This document shows positions 46,075 to 56,476 of a stretch of DNA of 60,000 bases, one piece after another; positions within the stretch are counted from its first letter, which is position 1, and every line of letters starts with the position of its first letter. The DNA is from Phoronis australis (taxonomy: Eukaryota > Phoronida > Phoronidae), in the NCBI GenBank assembly GCA_002633005.1, contig NMRA01000205.1, positions 547,273 through 607,272 of the forward strand, written 5' to 3'. The notes beneath the pieces are model-generated. The model did not search any database. It saw nothing but the letters and a program-made list of their open reading frames with translations, and was not told the DNA's origin. A program made the position numbers and the translations under genes.

Positions 46075-49000
46075 GGTGAGCTAGCCCAGCGCCACGGGCC
46101 GCCCTCCGCTGAGTGTCGCGCTCGCTAACTATCAATCTCGCGGACGGTGTGAAAATGAGAGACTGGGTTTACTAGTCTAGGGACGGTTTATGAATTTCAC
46201 AAAGGTGCTAAATTACTTCGTCGAGACGTCGGCCCCTACCGGGTTCAAGTGTTGCAGGGATGAAAGGACAGAAACGTTTCGGTGTGATGAACACACAATA
46301 TGTCACCTTTATTATTAAGATTTCTCTAGTTACCTGTCCTGCATGGACAGGTGTGGCGTATGCTTCGCCCAAATTCATCGGCTGCCAGCACTTGAGCTTA
46401 CTATGGTAGGATGTTTCGACATGAAAGTGACATTGTCAAAAACGCGAGTAGAATCTCTAGTCTTGTTTTGTGTAAACAATTTTTGATATATTTTTATTCT
46501 CTTGAAACCTTAGTTATTATTTTTATAAAAAATTTTAAAAGGAAACTGTTGAACGTTGCCCCTCATAGCTTCTGTTTTTTACGTCAAATTTTGTGATGTG
46601 GAACGTTCTTTTGCTTTCCTTCCACGACCAGGTCTGTTCCTATGTTCTTATTTTCTCTCACTGTCCCGGCTCAGTATCAGTTTGTCACGTCCGACCGCTG
46701 GCGACTCCTATGGTGTGCTTTGTTGTGTTTCTTGTTTTATAGGTTGTGACTTTCCGTGCACTGCTTGTGCCATTGTTACTTAGTTTTGTGTGTCAGCCAT
46801 CTTTAGTTGGCGAGTTGCACTCATGTGCATCGTTTTACTTTATTGTTATTTTCAGTTGGTTTTGTTTTTTATTTTTTATTATTTCATCGATTTTACATTC
46901 TTTTTGATACGTTTGTGCTGTAAAAGCATAAACGCATAGAAATGTTCACAATGTGACCCCCCTCTCATCACAGTTGCACTCCGTAGACCGCAAGACATCA
47001 GCATGCACTTGTCAAAAATCCTTTACGTAAGGAATGTGAACTGTGAGTTCAATCCCACAATGCAACACTCCAACCTCATCGACCAATCACTTCAGTGGCA
47101 GCCATTTTGCTAGGCAAACTAGTAAGCTCCAAACCTTATTTTGAAACACTCTATTTTCACGCACGTGAATTTGCAATCTTGTGAGATCTTTTTTTTGCTA
47201 GAAATTTGATCTACAGATGACTTTCCGGCTGTTACATCTACTGCTGCATTATGTTGATGAGCATCTTGAGATCTCTCTTGCTATTTGTTAATGGAACTTG
47301 TGCCTGTGTTCCATTGTTACCATAACTCTTCAGTTGTCTCGCACACAACTTTTCCAAAATACTCTATTTTTTATTTTGATGTTCAGCTATGAAATTTCAG
47401 TGGTGTATTTAGTGTTGGTACAAACTATGTAATTTGAATTATCTTAGTTTAAAAAAATGAAATTTCCTTAATGTTTGTTTTTGTTGAGAAATTTGATGAA
47501 ACTTGACACCCACTGTGTGCTAAGTAAATGGAGTATTGACTCTGTTTGTGAAGTATGATGGAAAGTCTTCAGTTTGGAACACTTCATAGTGAGCAAGCAG
47601 ATGGGAAGTGTTGTATTTCTCAACATATTGTTATCATTAAGAAAAATACGCTGTTAGCTTGGTTTGTACTATACAAGGGTGTCTAAACAATATTTGTAAT
47701 ATTAAGCTTTTGCAATGATGTACCAAGTCTGAAAATCGCTCTTTTCACAATTAATATTTTGTCCTAAATTGAAGACATTTTATTGTACTGAGGATCTCAC
47801 CACTGTAACACTACCAAGAATGGTTTCATTTGTTTCTATGCTGAGGCTTCATTTCGCATGTGTTACATCATTCTGCCTGGTCTTGTTAAATTACTAAGGG
47901 AGCTTTTTACCTGCATAATTTTCAACTGAGTTCTGTTTGTCGCTGTTTGGGTCGATACGACTCTGTCTCGCAACGAATCATACCCTCTGCCTTCCGCATT
48001 TTAGTGAAGATGTTGCGAATATGTACCTCTTTGGTTTAGATTATATTAAACGCTTGCCTAAGGGTAGTTGGTAGATTTGTTCATTTTTACTGGGCTTTCT
48101 GTCTCTCACACTAACACTCCATGGTATGAACGCACTCTTCGACATTTCTCTTTCTGCCTAATGCGATTTTACAATGCAAACATGTTTTGTTTGTCAACAG
48201 AAATTTCACCGTAAAGTGTAAAATGATCAACAAATAGTCTTTTGTTTCTTGTAATATGAGACGTGGGTGAGAACTGGTGAATGCTACAAGACTTTACTGC
48301 TAATAAGTTTCATTAAGAGCTGATGGAATTGACACCGTTTTATGAGTTCTCACCTGAGTCTGAAACCTCTTAATTTCACCAGAGACCCAATCTCACCCAT
48401 GAATGCAACTGTTGTGGCTGACAAATGAGGAAATTTATTTATTTCAAGTAGCACTAAAGAAATATTTTTTTCATTTGCTGTTCTACGCCACAAGTACGAC
48501 CAAACAATGGGTTAGGAAACTGTGGACCTTGTAAAAATGAAAAGGTAAATTTTGGCTATAATTGTTTTTGTTCGAAATTGGTGAAGCTTTACTGTGGCCA
48601 ATTTTCGGTGTTGAAAGCTTGCTGGTCTCTGGTTCCATTCATGTTGAAGATTTGTTGCGTTCATATACATACCATGTGTGTTGGGGTGAGTACCAGCCTG
48701 CTGTAACCCTTATGTCTCTTCTCTTCCTAGAGTCACGTGCCGTGTCTGACTGTCTGCGTCGTGCCGTCTCTCTCTCAATGTCTACATGTTCAAGCGTGAT
48801 GTCACTGTGACCATCCTGTTCATAATCTGACCACCGTTTACCACTGGCTTAATCGTCGACTTTGGATTGTCCTCGCGCGATTCCCCTTGGCGATCCTTGC
48901 GTCGTATTTTAACAATGTTATTAAAAATAACGAATGCTGTGGTTATTGTTATTGTTTTTCTTTTTTCGTCATCTTTAATGTTGTTGTTGACGCGTCGTGC

Positions 49001-49242
49001 TTCATAGATGAGTGCGTTGTAATTTCTGACAACTTTTAAGTGTCGTCAAATCGTCAGTTTTGTGAAGACTTCTGTAGTAGTCTGTCTTAAAGATAATGTG
49101 GGATATATTAGTTTTTGTTTTGTATGTTGACTCTCGGCAAGTGAGCCAGCAGTCAAATGTACACTGCACTGTTTCCGTAGCTTTAGATGTATTCATTGTA
49201 TAATGCCGTGAGACATTCGTTTATAAATTATCTTCGACACAG

Positions 49243-49250
49243 TGTACATA
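49243..49250 (+). promoter_or_regulatory. Pumilio-type motif in 3'UTR
   Basis: TGTACATA fits the PUF consensus UGUANAUA exactly. A second copy is at 50312-50319. Function depends on this region being transcribed. Confidence 0.35.
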
Positions 49251-49729
49251 AATCCCGAGACTCTAAGACTTATTATATTTTCTTTTGATACCAAAGTATT
49301 TTGGAGACGCACTGTATCTAGTCACGTGACCCAGTTGGGGGAACATATCATTGATGTATTTTATCTGTAACCGTTCTCGCCACGATATATTTGTGGTTAT
49401 TTGTGATAACGTTGAAGATCTGATTGGCATTTTTTGCGTGAAGGGTAGGCATGGACTATTGCTTCAGCTTTGCAAGGCTAGCTGTCTAGACGTTTTTGCC
49501 TGTTTATGAACAAGAAAATTTAAATTGTTGTCACTTCTTGAAATTTTCACAGAAAGGGTTATATGTACTTGAAAAGTAATAATTATAAGAAAAGATTTTA
49601 ATTCATTGTCAAACGTGTTGCCTCGGCCGTTGATGTGTGCTACTTGTAACTGAAAAAACAGTGTTGTGTATTGTTTCCTTAGTCAGCTTGGTTATGTTGT
49701 TTGTGGCAAGAAAGTACGCACGTGACTGA

Positions 49730-50062
49730 CATCTAACTCAAGTCGCAATGTGTGACTACCTTCAGACACCGGTCACTAATCTGTGACTGCAGTCGTACAC
49801 TTGTTGCAGTCAACGGCTCAACACCAGCCATAGACCTGTGACTAGTGTTAGACAATCATAGATTTTGATTGTAGCCAGACTAGTCAAAGATTTGTGACTG
49901 ATCAGAGAGCAGCCATTGTTGTGTGACTGATTAGATACCAGCATAGCTCTGGACTGTAGTCTTTAGTTTTATGACTCGTCAGAAAACAGCCATGGATGTA
50001 TGTCTGGTCACGCTCGTGATTATGGTCCATCATGTACACTACCATCAGACACCAGGTGTCAT
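49730..50062. repeat. Degenerate GTGACTG minisatellite
   Basis: Roughly 40-bp spaced units built from TGTGACTG, AGACACCAG and CAGCCAT words recur eight or so times with many mutations, suggesting an old decayed minisatellite inside the probable 3'UTR. Confidence 0.55.
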
Positions 50063-50823
50063 CTTGTAATGTCTATCAGCTCTAGGTCAGTTATGCGTCT
50101 GTTATAAGTTAGAAATTTAAACAGGTAGCATTTTGTAGTCGATATTTTCTTATGTTTTAGCATTGAAACGTGTTCTTAATTTTGTGAAGTTGCTATTTAA
50201 TTTTTAAGATTGCCCCAACAAAAGTGTTGGCTGCTGTGTACAGTAAAGTTATGTTTTGTGTCTTGCCTTCTGGGACACCAGGATGTTACAGTTTTCCAAA
50301 ATGGGATCTGTTGTACATAGGGCATAAGCTAGTCAACGTCAAAAGCCTAGTACCATTAAGTCTACTGTGTTTGCCTTTGTTTATATCAACCTTGTTCAGC
50401 ATGCGCTGCGTAACCGGAGATCTTGCCTTTTCATTGTGACTGTGAGCCGTGTTGTGGTGGTTTAGTTTGACATTGTTCATTGAGTGTCGCCTTGTGAAGT
50501 GTTCTCGGCACGAGGCCTCCTTTCGAGTGTTTGGAAAGTGAAGGATTCCGGAATCAGCTTCATTTTCTTCTGTAAAACTTGTGATTCAAGCGCATAATTG
50601 CAGAATCAGCTAGCACACACTTTTTATTTTTAAAACATGGTTTTAAAAACTGCTATTTAATGGCTGCTTAGATTCTTACGGAATTATGGTTTTGTGTGTA
50701 TGACGGCCATGGCCTAATTAACACTTGAGGGGGCCTCTGTGAACATTTCTCTTTCATCACCGGTCATGTTTAGTTTGTTGAATTAGTGTGATGTACTATT
50801 GTTTCGTGGTTGCAGTTATTTAA

Positions 50824-50829
50824 AATAAA
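50824..50829 (+). terminator. Candidate CELF poly(A) signal
   Basis: AATAAA followed within 20-45 bp by T-rich sequence (TTTTCTTTCACGATTTTTGTC). It is the first canonical hexamer I noticed downstream of the CELF stop codon. Confidence 0.4.
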
Positions 50830-50850
50830 CATTCTGCAAGTTTTCTTTCA

Positions 50851-52927
50851 CGATTTTTGTCTTCTTTTACCAGACTAACACAGTGAATTAATACTCAATG
50901 GATTGAGACTGTTAAAGCCACTTGTAGTCCATTTATCAAACCCTGTAGTGGTTTGGATATCATTATAGAGGATGTTCAGCACAACTTGACTACAAATAGA
51001 ACTCTCTGGAAAGACTGAAGTCCATCGATTGATGCTGCTGCAGCGAGACTTGCTGTAGTTGACTAAAGCCACAGCAAACCATACACCATTTTTCAAAATC
51101 AACTTTTTACAGAAGCATTTCACCTTTCGGAGCATCATCGCTTTCTTATCTATTGGAATACTGCTTCGGTCACTGAAACCAGCTGTGATCAGGAGCAATA
51201 ACAATCTGTTCATTGATCCATTTCTAATCTGAGCGAAGACCAGAATGGTACAAATTTAGTAGCAGTAAGTGACCTTAATCAAAATCTGGTTTTTCGACAG
51301 TGCTGGCTTCATTATCGCACGAGAAAATTAAATTTCCAATCTTAGACCATATTTCCATGTTGTGTGATGTTTTAGAGTCCAAAACTTCACATTTTCACAA
51401 TGATTTACACCAAGATGATACCAAGATTTACAAAAAACAAATTTGGATTAAAGTGTTCTCGTATGAGGATGTGACTCTATTCATTGTGATATTACAATGA
51501 GGGTAACCCCATCCATTTTCCATGGGGACCATCATGGTGTACACCATATTCTGCAAAATGAAGACGATTGACTCCAGGCAATAAAGCTTGCATGTGTTGC
51601 ACGAACATGAGCACATGAAAACACAAGATCGTGCAATACATGCTAAATACTATCTTGGACTACAAGTGAAGCACGCGATCACATTCGCTTCCTTCACAAG
51701 ATTCTTGCTTTTATGTAACTCAGACCTGAGTAATGATGTGAAACTGAGGCTAGAATGTTAATGCTAACTCGCATTACCAGTGGAATGTTTTTTCGCAAAA
51801 CGGGGTCTACTTGAAACTGAAACATGACTAAGGATAACATTCTGTAATAATAAGAATAAAGCTAAATAATACATTCTTTTTGTACAAGTAAATAACGCCC
51901 ATCTGACTATATACAATTTTTATTATATCTTGGCAAATTGCATTTTAGCACCTATTGGGATAAATAGCAAAATTTGCGTAACACACTGAACTCTTACTGG
52001 CAAAAAGAACATGGACTCATATTAGCAGCCAACTCCAAAGATAAAGTCTTGAAAATACTGCAGAGACACTACAATGGTATACATTCCTTTGTCTGCTGCT
52101 CACAAAGTATAGAATTCAGGGAATTTCATCTACGGCACTGCTGTTGTTTTTCAAATGCATTGTGGCATGTCTTCATTGTTGTGGGCAAGTGGTCGGCTTG
52201 TTGACATCACAGATAACTTGTGGACGAGTAACCAAACTCGTAATTTGTGTTTTAGATGATGAGATCTGCATTTGAAAAATGTCAGCTTCACCATAGATGG
52301 AATACACCGAAATGAGGTACCATCCAAGGCCAGATGTACCATACAAGGCCAGAGGTACCATTCAAGGCCAGATGTACCATCCAAGGCCAGAATGATGTAC
52401 CATTCAAGGCCAGATTTGCATGGGATCATATCGGAAAACACTAGTATGATGTTCAATAGCTACAAAACATTAAAGACATACCACTTCTTTAGCTTGATGG
52501 CTCAACTGACAGTCTCACATCGTATCCAGAGGAGTATTGACTAGATTATACGACACTGGAATGAAGCATCATTTTCAAAATTTTCTGATCTCCTCAATAC
52601 AACAGGGCTCAGCTGTCTATTAGAACCATCGACACGAAAAACAAAAACCACAACCCTAGTTCACAGCACTGCAGAATTATATAAGATTGCCTCACTGTCG
52701 TTAGTGTGCGTTGAAAAAATGTTTCTAGTAGAAACCTTGTCTAACACTTAGTCAGGGGAAATTATTCCAACAGGTTAGCATGCACGTTTAAGAAACGATA
52801 CGTGTTTCTTCGAAATGCTAGTCCATAACACACATACATGTTTAGGGGCATCATATTTCTTAATAGCCACTTTTGACAACACAAAATGCCTTTTTGACCA
52901 TAATCACTTTAATAAAAATCAAGTGAC
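50851..52927. other. Intergenic region
   Basis: Strand composition changes here from T-rich to A-rich on the plus strand, fitting the gap between convergent genes. It contains the 18-19-bp tandem repeat at 52317-52414. A 112-codon minus-strand frame (51213-50875) begins with a signal-like MNRLLLLLITAGFSD but has no other support. Confidence 0.5.
52317..52414. repeat. 18-19-bp tandem repeat, five copies
   Basis: Five units of TGTACCATxCAAGGCCAGA in a row, with four extra bases (ATGA) before the last. The units differ mainly at one or two positions. Confidence 0.9.
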
Positions 52928-54074
52928 TGGCTATTTATTTTTTCTGGTTCTTCGAGTCAACAAAGTATTTGTCATTCCAGATACATTTTTAAAGGTTTTT
53001 TGAAGACTTCTCTTAAACATTGGTACTAAGATATTTGCGTTATGACCCTAACTGGAAATAAATAGTGCATCGAAATGTTCTCCCAGTAACACCAGATCTA
53101 CCTCAACTGAGACTTTTGTCATAAACCACTTTACAATGCAAGTTATGAAACTGAGCTAACGATTTTCCCCAATTGAAATCCAAACAGTCAAACACTTTCA
53201 CAGAAATTCCAAAATCTATTTGCGATGAAACACGACAATTATAACAGATACTGTACAGCAGTTTTCATAAAAGAAAACACAATCTCAACTCTTGTAATCA
53301 TAAACTTCAAACCAATAACAAAGCAACAATCCTTGTTCATTCTATGTGCAATTACTGTTTTTCTTTTCACAGTTTTGTCGCAACTTCAGTGACACCAGAC
53401 ATCTGCCATAAGACTTTGTCGAAAATGCTAAAAAGGACACAACAGCATCTCAAAAGTAGATCTCGTGAATGTCAGTGCTGTCCCAAACATTTTTCACCAA
53501 TAGCAATTGCCAATTGTCCAGCTTTAAAATAAGTCTCAGAATAGATCAGCCTTTCACAGCCCAAAACGATCATTATATTCTACAACAGTGACAATACAAC
53601 TAACGATCAACAAGAGAAAACACATATGTAACATTACCCCTCTCTCAACTTCAGTACTGCATAAAAGTTATCCGCTGCATAACAACTCAGATTGTTGCCG
53701 TGCGTCAAAAACAATGTTCCACAACAATATTTTGTTTGATTACTTTTGTGTAGTACTGCATTCGCCGACTGTCTCAGGATGTCCACACTTTTCAGGCCAT
53801 TTACTTGGACGTTGTCTACAACCTGCGTATGATCCCCCACTACACCACTGTACACAACTAATGTAATCACACAAAATAACCCAGAATTCCCCCATCATGA
53901 TGGCCGAACACACTCGTAAGTTACCGTCACCATAGCTGGTCATCTAGACCAGGAATGACGAGGAAAGAAGACAAAACAAAGACCGGGATATTACAACCAC
54001 AATGAACAGTCATTACTCCTCATGTGCACTGCAAGTGGAAAAAGCGGTCACGGCCGGGAAACGGTATATGTCCA
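52928..54074. repeat. Allelic copy A, left of the N at 54075
   Basis: This 1147-bp segment matches 54076-55232 throughout with scattered substitutions and small indels, such as a 6-bp difference near 53066/54217. As at the other two Ns, copy ends fall exactly at the N. Both copies are A-rich on the plus strand and contain minus-strand frames of 77-78 codons. Confidence 0.85.
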
Positions 54075-54075
54075 N
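54075..54075. other. Single N, contig junction
   Basis: The third single N, lying exactly between the two copies of a 1.15-kb locus. Confidence 0.85.
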
Positions 54076-55232
54076 TGGCTATTTATTTTTTTCTGGTTCT
54101 TCGAGTCAACAAAGTATTTGTCATTCCAGATACATTTTTAAAGGTTTTTTGAAGACTTCTCTTAAACATTGGTACTAAGATATTTGCGTTATGACCCTAA
54201 CTGGAAATAAATAGTTTTCATGCATCGAAATGTTCTCCCAGTAACACCAGATCTACCTCAACTGAGACTTTTGTCATGAACCACTTTACAATGCAAGTTA
54301 TGAAACTGAGCTAACGATTTTCCCCAATTGAAATCCAAACAATCAAACACTTTCCCAGAAATTCCAAAATCTATTTGCGATGAAACACGACAATTATAAC
54401 AGATACTGTACAGCAGTTTTCATAAAAGAAAACACAATCTCAACTCTTTTAATCATAAACTTCAAACCAATAACAAAGCAACAATCCTTGTTCATTCTAT
54501 GTGCAATTACTGTTTGTTTTCTTTTCACAGTTTTGTTGCAACTTCAGTGACACCAGACATCTGTCATAAGACTTTGTCGAAAATGCTAAAAAGGACACAA
54601 CAGCATCTCAAAAGTAGATCTCGTGAATGTCAGTGCTGTCCCAAACATTTTTCACCAATAGCAATTGCTTCTTTAAGTCCAGCTTTAAAGCAAGTCTCAG
54701 AATAGATCAGCCTTTCACAGCCCAAAACGATCACTATATTCTACAACAGTGACAACACAACTAACAATCAACAAGAGAAAACACATATGTAACATTACCC
54801 CTCTCTCAACTTCAGTACTGCATAAAAGTTATCCGCTGCATAACAACAATTGTTTCCGTGCGTCAAAAACAGCGTTCCACAACAATATTTTGTTTGATTA
54901 ATTTTGTGTAGTACTGCATTCCCCGACTGTCTCAGGATGTCCACACTTTTCAGGCCATTTACTTGGACGTTGTCTACAACCTGCGTATGATCCCCCACTA
55001 CACCACTGTACACAACTAATGTAATCACACAAAATAACCCAGAATTCCCCCATCATGATGGCCGAACACACTCGTAAGTTACCGTCACCATAGCTGGTCA
55101 TCTAGACCAGGAATGACGAGGAAAGTAGACAAAACAAACACCGGGATATTACAACCAGAATGAACAGTCATTACTCCTCATGTGCACTGCAAGTGGAAAA
55201 AGCGGTCACGGCCGGGAAACGGTATATGTCCA
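54076..55232. repeat. Allelic copy B, right of the N at 54075
   Basis: The second copy of 52928-54074, 1157 bp. It ends at ATATGTCCA just as copy A does before the N and continues into unique sequence, so it is the contig that carries on to the right. Confidence 0.85.
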
Positions 55233-55295
55233 GACACTTAGTAAACATATACGTAATTCTGAAGTCTCTAGCTCAAAATTTTAGTTTGCACTCAA

Positions 55296-55308
55296 TGACC
55301 TTTGACCT
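55296..55308 (-). promoter_or_regulatory. Perfect DR1 nuclear-receptor-like site
   Basis: The complement reads AGGTCAAAGGTCA, two AGGTCA half-sites with one spacer, the DR1 consensus bound by RXR heterodimers and HNF4-type receptors. A second perfect DR1 (T spacer) is at 55741-55753, and two weaker ones (GGTGCA half-sites or similar) lie near 55452 and 55882. All belong to the repeat, so they came with it; activity is not shown. Confidence 0.45.
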
Positions 55309-55369
55309 ATTTTTTCTGATTGGTTAGGCCTATTGCGAAGTAAAGTAGGGTATTGACTTACACCAGTGT

Positions 55370-55421
55370 GCTGAAATTGAAAAGAATTCCTTGAAGCTGA
55401 AATTGAAAAGAATTCCTTGAA
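55370..55421. repeat. 26-bp exact tandem duplication
   Basis: GCTGAAATTGAAAAGAATTC plus CTTGAA occurs twice, back to back and identical (55370-55395, 55396-55421), implying a very recent duplication inside the element. Confidence 0.9.
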
Positions 55422-56038
55422 AACGTAAAAGATATAACATTTTGAACGTTACATGACCTTTGCACTAATTGACCTTATCCGGTGCATTTTAAGCATCTTT
55501 TGGAGAATCATTGCAAAGCCCACGGAAAATGTGTTTAACGCTGAGAATCACAGTTGTCTAACGGTTGACACATCAGAATACTTGTTGATTGAAAAGGTCA
55601 AATTTTCAGAAGAAAAATGCACCTAATGACCCCATGTTTGCACTAAATGACCTGAAACTTTGGATTCCGATTTGTTTTACCTGTGGCAATCAGACCTGTC
55701 AATTTGAAGTGTCTAGCTCAAAGTTTTAGTTTGCACCTAATGACCTATGACCTATTTCACCTGATTGGATGACCCGATTACTTAGAAAAGTAATTTTTTA
55801 AATTGTCATGTTGACTTATACCTGTGCACCGAATTTGAAAAAGATAGCTTTAAAACTGGAGGAGTAGCATTTTGAAATTATATGACCTTTGCACCAAACG
55901 ACCTCTTCCGGTGCAATATGGAATATGATTATATAACCAATCAAAATTTATATACTGTCAAAAGTCATATGCTGAATTTAAAGACCGTACCTGCACCCAA
56001 TTTGGAGTTATTAAGCCTCAAAGTTGGTCGGAAGAAGA

Positions 56039-56187
56039 ATAAGAAGAATAAGAATAAGAATAAAATTGAAGAAAACCCAGGAACAACAGCACTCTGCGCT
56101 TACACGCGCAGAGTAATAAGAAGAATAAGAATAAAATTGAAGAAAACCCAGGAACAACAGTATTCTGCGCTTACACGCGCAGAGTAA
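56039..56187. repeat. Two near-identical units with a CTCTGCGC palindrome
   Basis: Units of about 72-77 bp each contain AAGAATAAGAATAAAATTGA, AAACCCAGGAACAACAG and a closing imperfect palindrome CTGCGCTTACACGCGCAGAG. They differ at only a few bases. They form the right edge of the element at 55233-56190, 50 bp from the FAM162 stop codon. Confidence 0.85.
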
Positions 56188-56241
56188 TTATTATTTTTGT
56201 GCGAAACAAGTGGAGAATTACCATACTATACGTCCTAACGC

Positions 56242-56476
56242 CTATTCTTCTGTACCACTTCTAGAGTAGTTGGCAGCCTTATTAGCAGCACTTTCCTTCA
56301 GGCCCGCGATGTAGCCCGCATGCTGATCGCGCCATTGCTGCTCCACCGTTCTTCCACGGCTCTCATCACGTCTGCCCCACTGTAGGAACGCGTAGCCGAG
56401 GAGAGCCGTAATAGCTGTGGCGATGATGTTCACCCGAATGCGGAAGGAGTCCTTGGCTCTCTTGATCCGCGAGGTC
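56242..56476 (-). CDS. FAM162: FAM162 exon 3: membrane segment and C-terminus
   Basis: After TCATTCTAG. One base completes Pro, then TSRIKRAKDSFRIRVNIIAT, a hydrophobic run AITALLGYAFLQW, and the tail rich in Arg, Gln and Glu, to TAG/TAA at 56244-56242. This is the transmembrane region plus the matrix or intermembrane tail. Confidence 0.9.

Larger units (their letters stand above)
46075..50850 (+). other. Probable CELF 3'UTR
   Basis: T-rich sequence with little visible transposon content. The first canonical AATAAA I noticed after the stop is at 50824-50829, so the 3'UTR may reach about 4.8 kb, unless spliced from the donor at 46076. It contains two exact Pumilio-type motifs TGTACATA (49243-49250 and 50312-50319), several UGUUUGU-like words and a degenerate repeat at 49730-50062. 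No convincing coding sequence. Confidence 0.5.
55233..56190. repeat. Interspersed element with internal degenerate direct repeats
   Basis: Two diverged blocks (about 55255-55500 and 55695-55920) share the order CTAGCTCAAAxTTTTAGTTTG, TGACCTxTGACCTAT, CTGATTGG, TTGACTTA, ATGACCTTTGCAC and TCCGGTGCA. A third partial block follows and the element ends in GAAGAATAAG repeats. No coding frame. The layout suggests a non-autonomous element with a tandem core. Type unknown. Confidence 0.6.

Noticed and set aside
50875-51213. Minus-strand 112-codon frame with a signal-peptide-like start
   Set aside because: Length is within chance for 60 kb in six frames; no repeat, homology or gene structure supports it.
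53634-55101. Duplicated minus-strand frames of 67-78 codons kept open in both copies
   Set aside because: They are two alleles of one locus, overlapping frames are open on the same strand, and there is no family match or splice logic. A small exon cannot be excluded.
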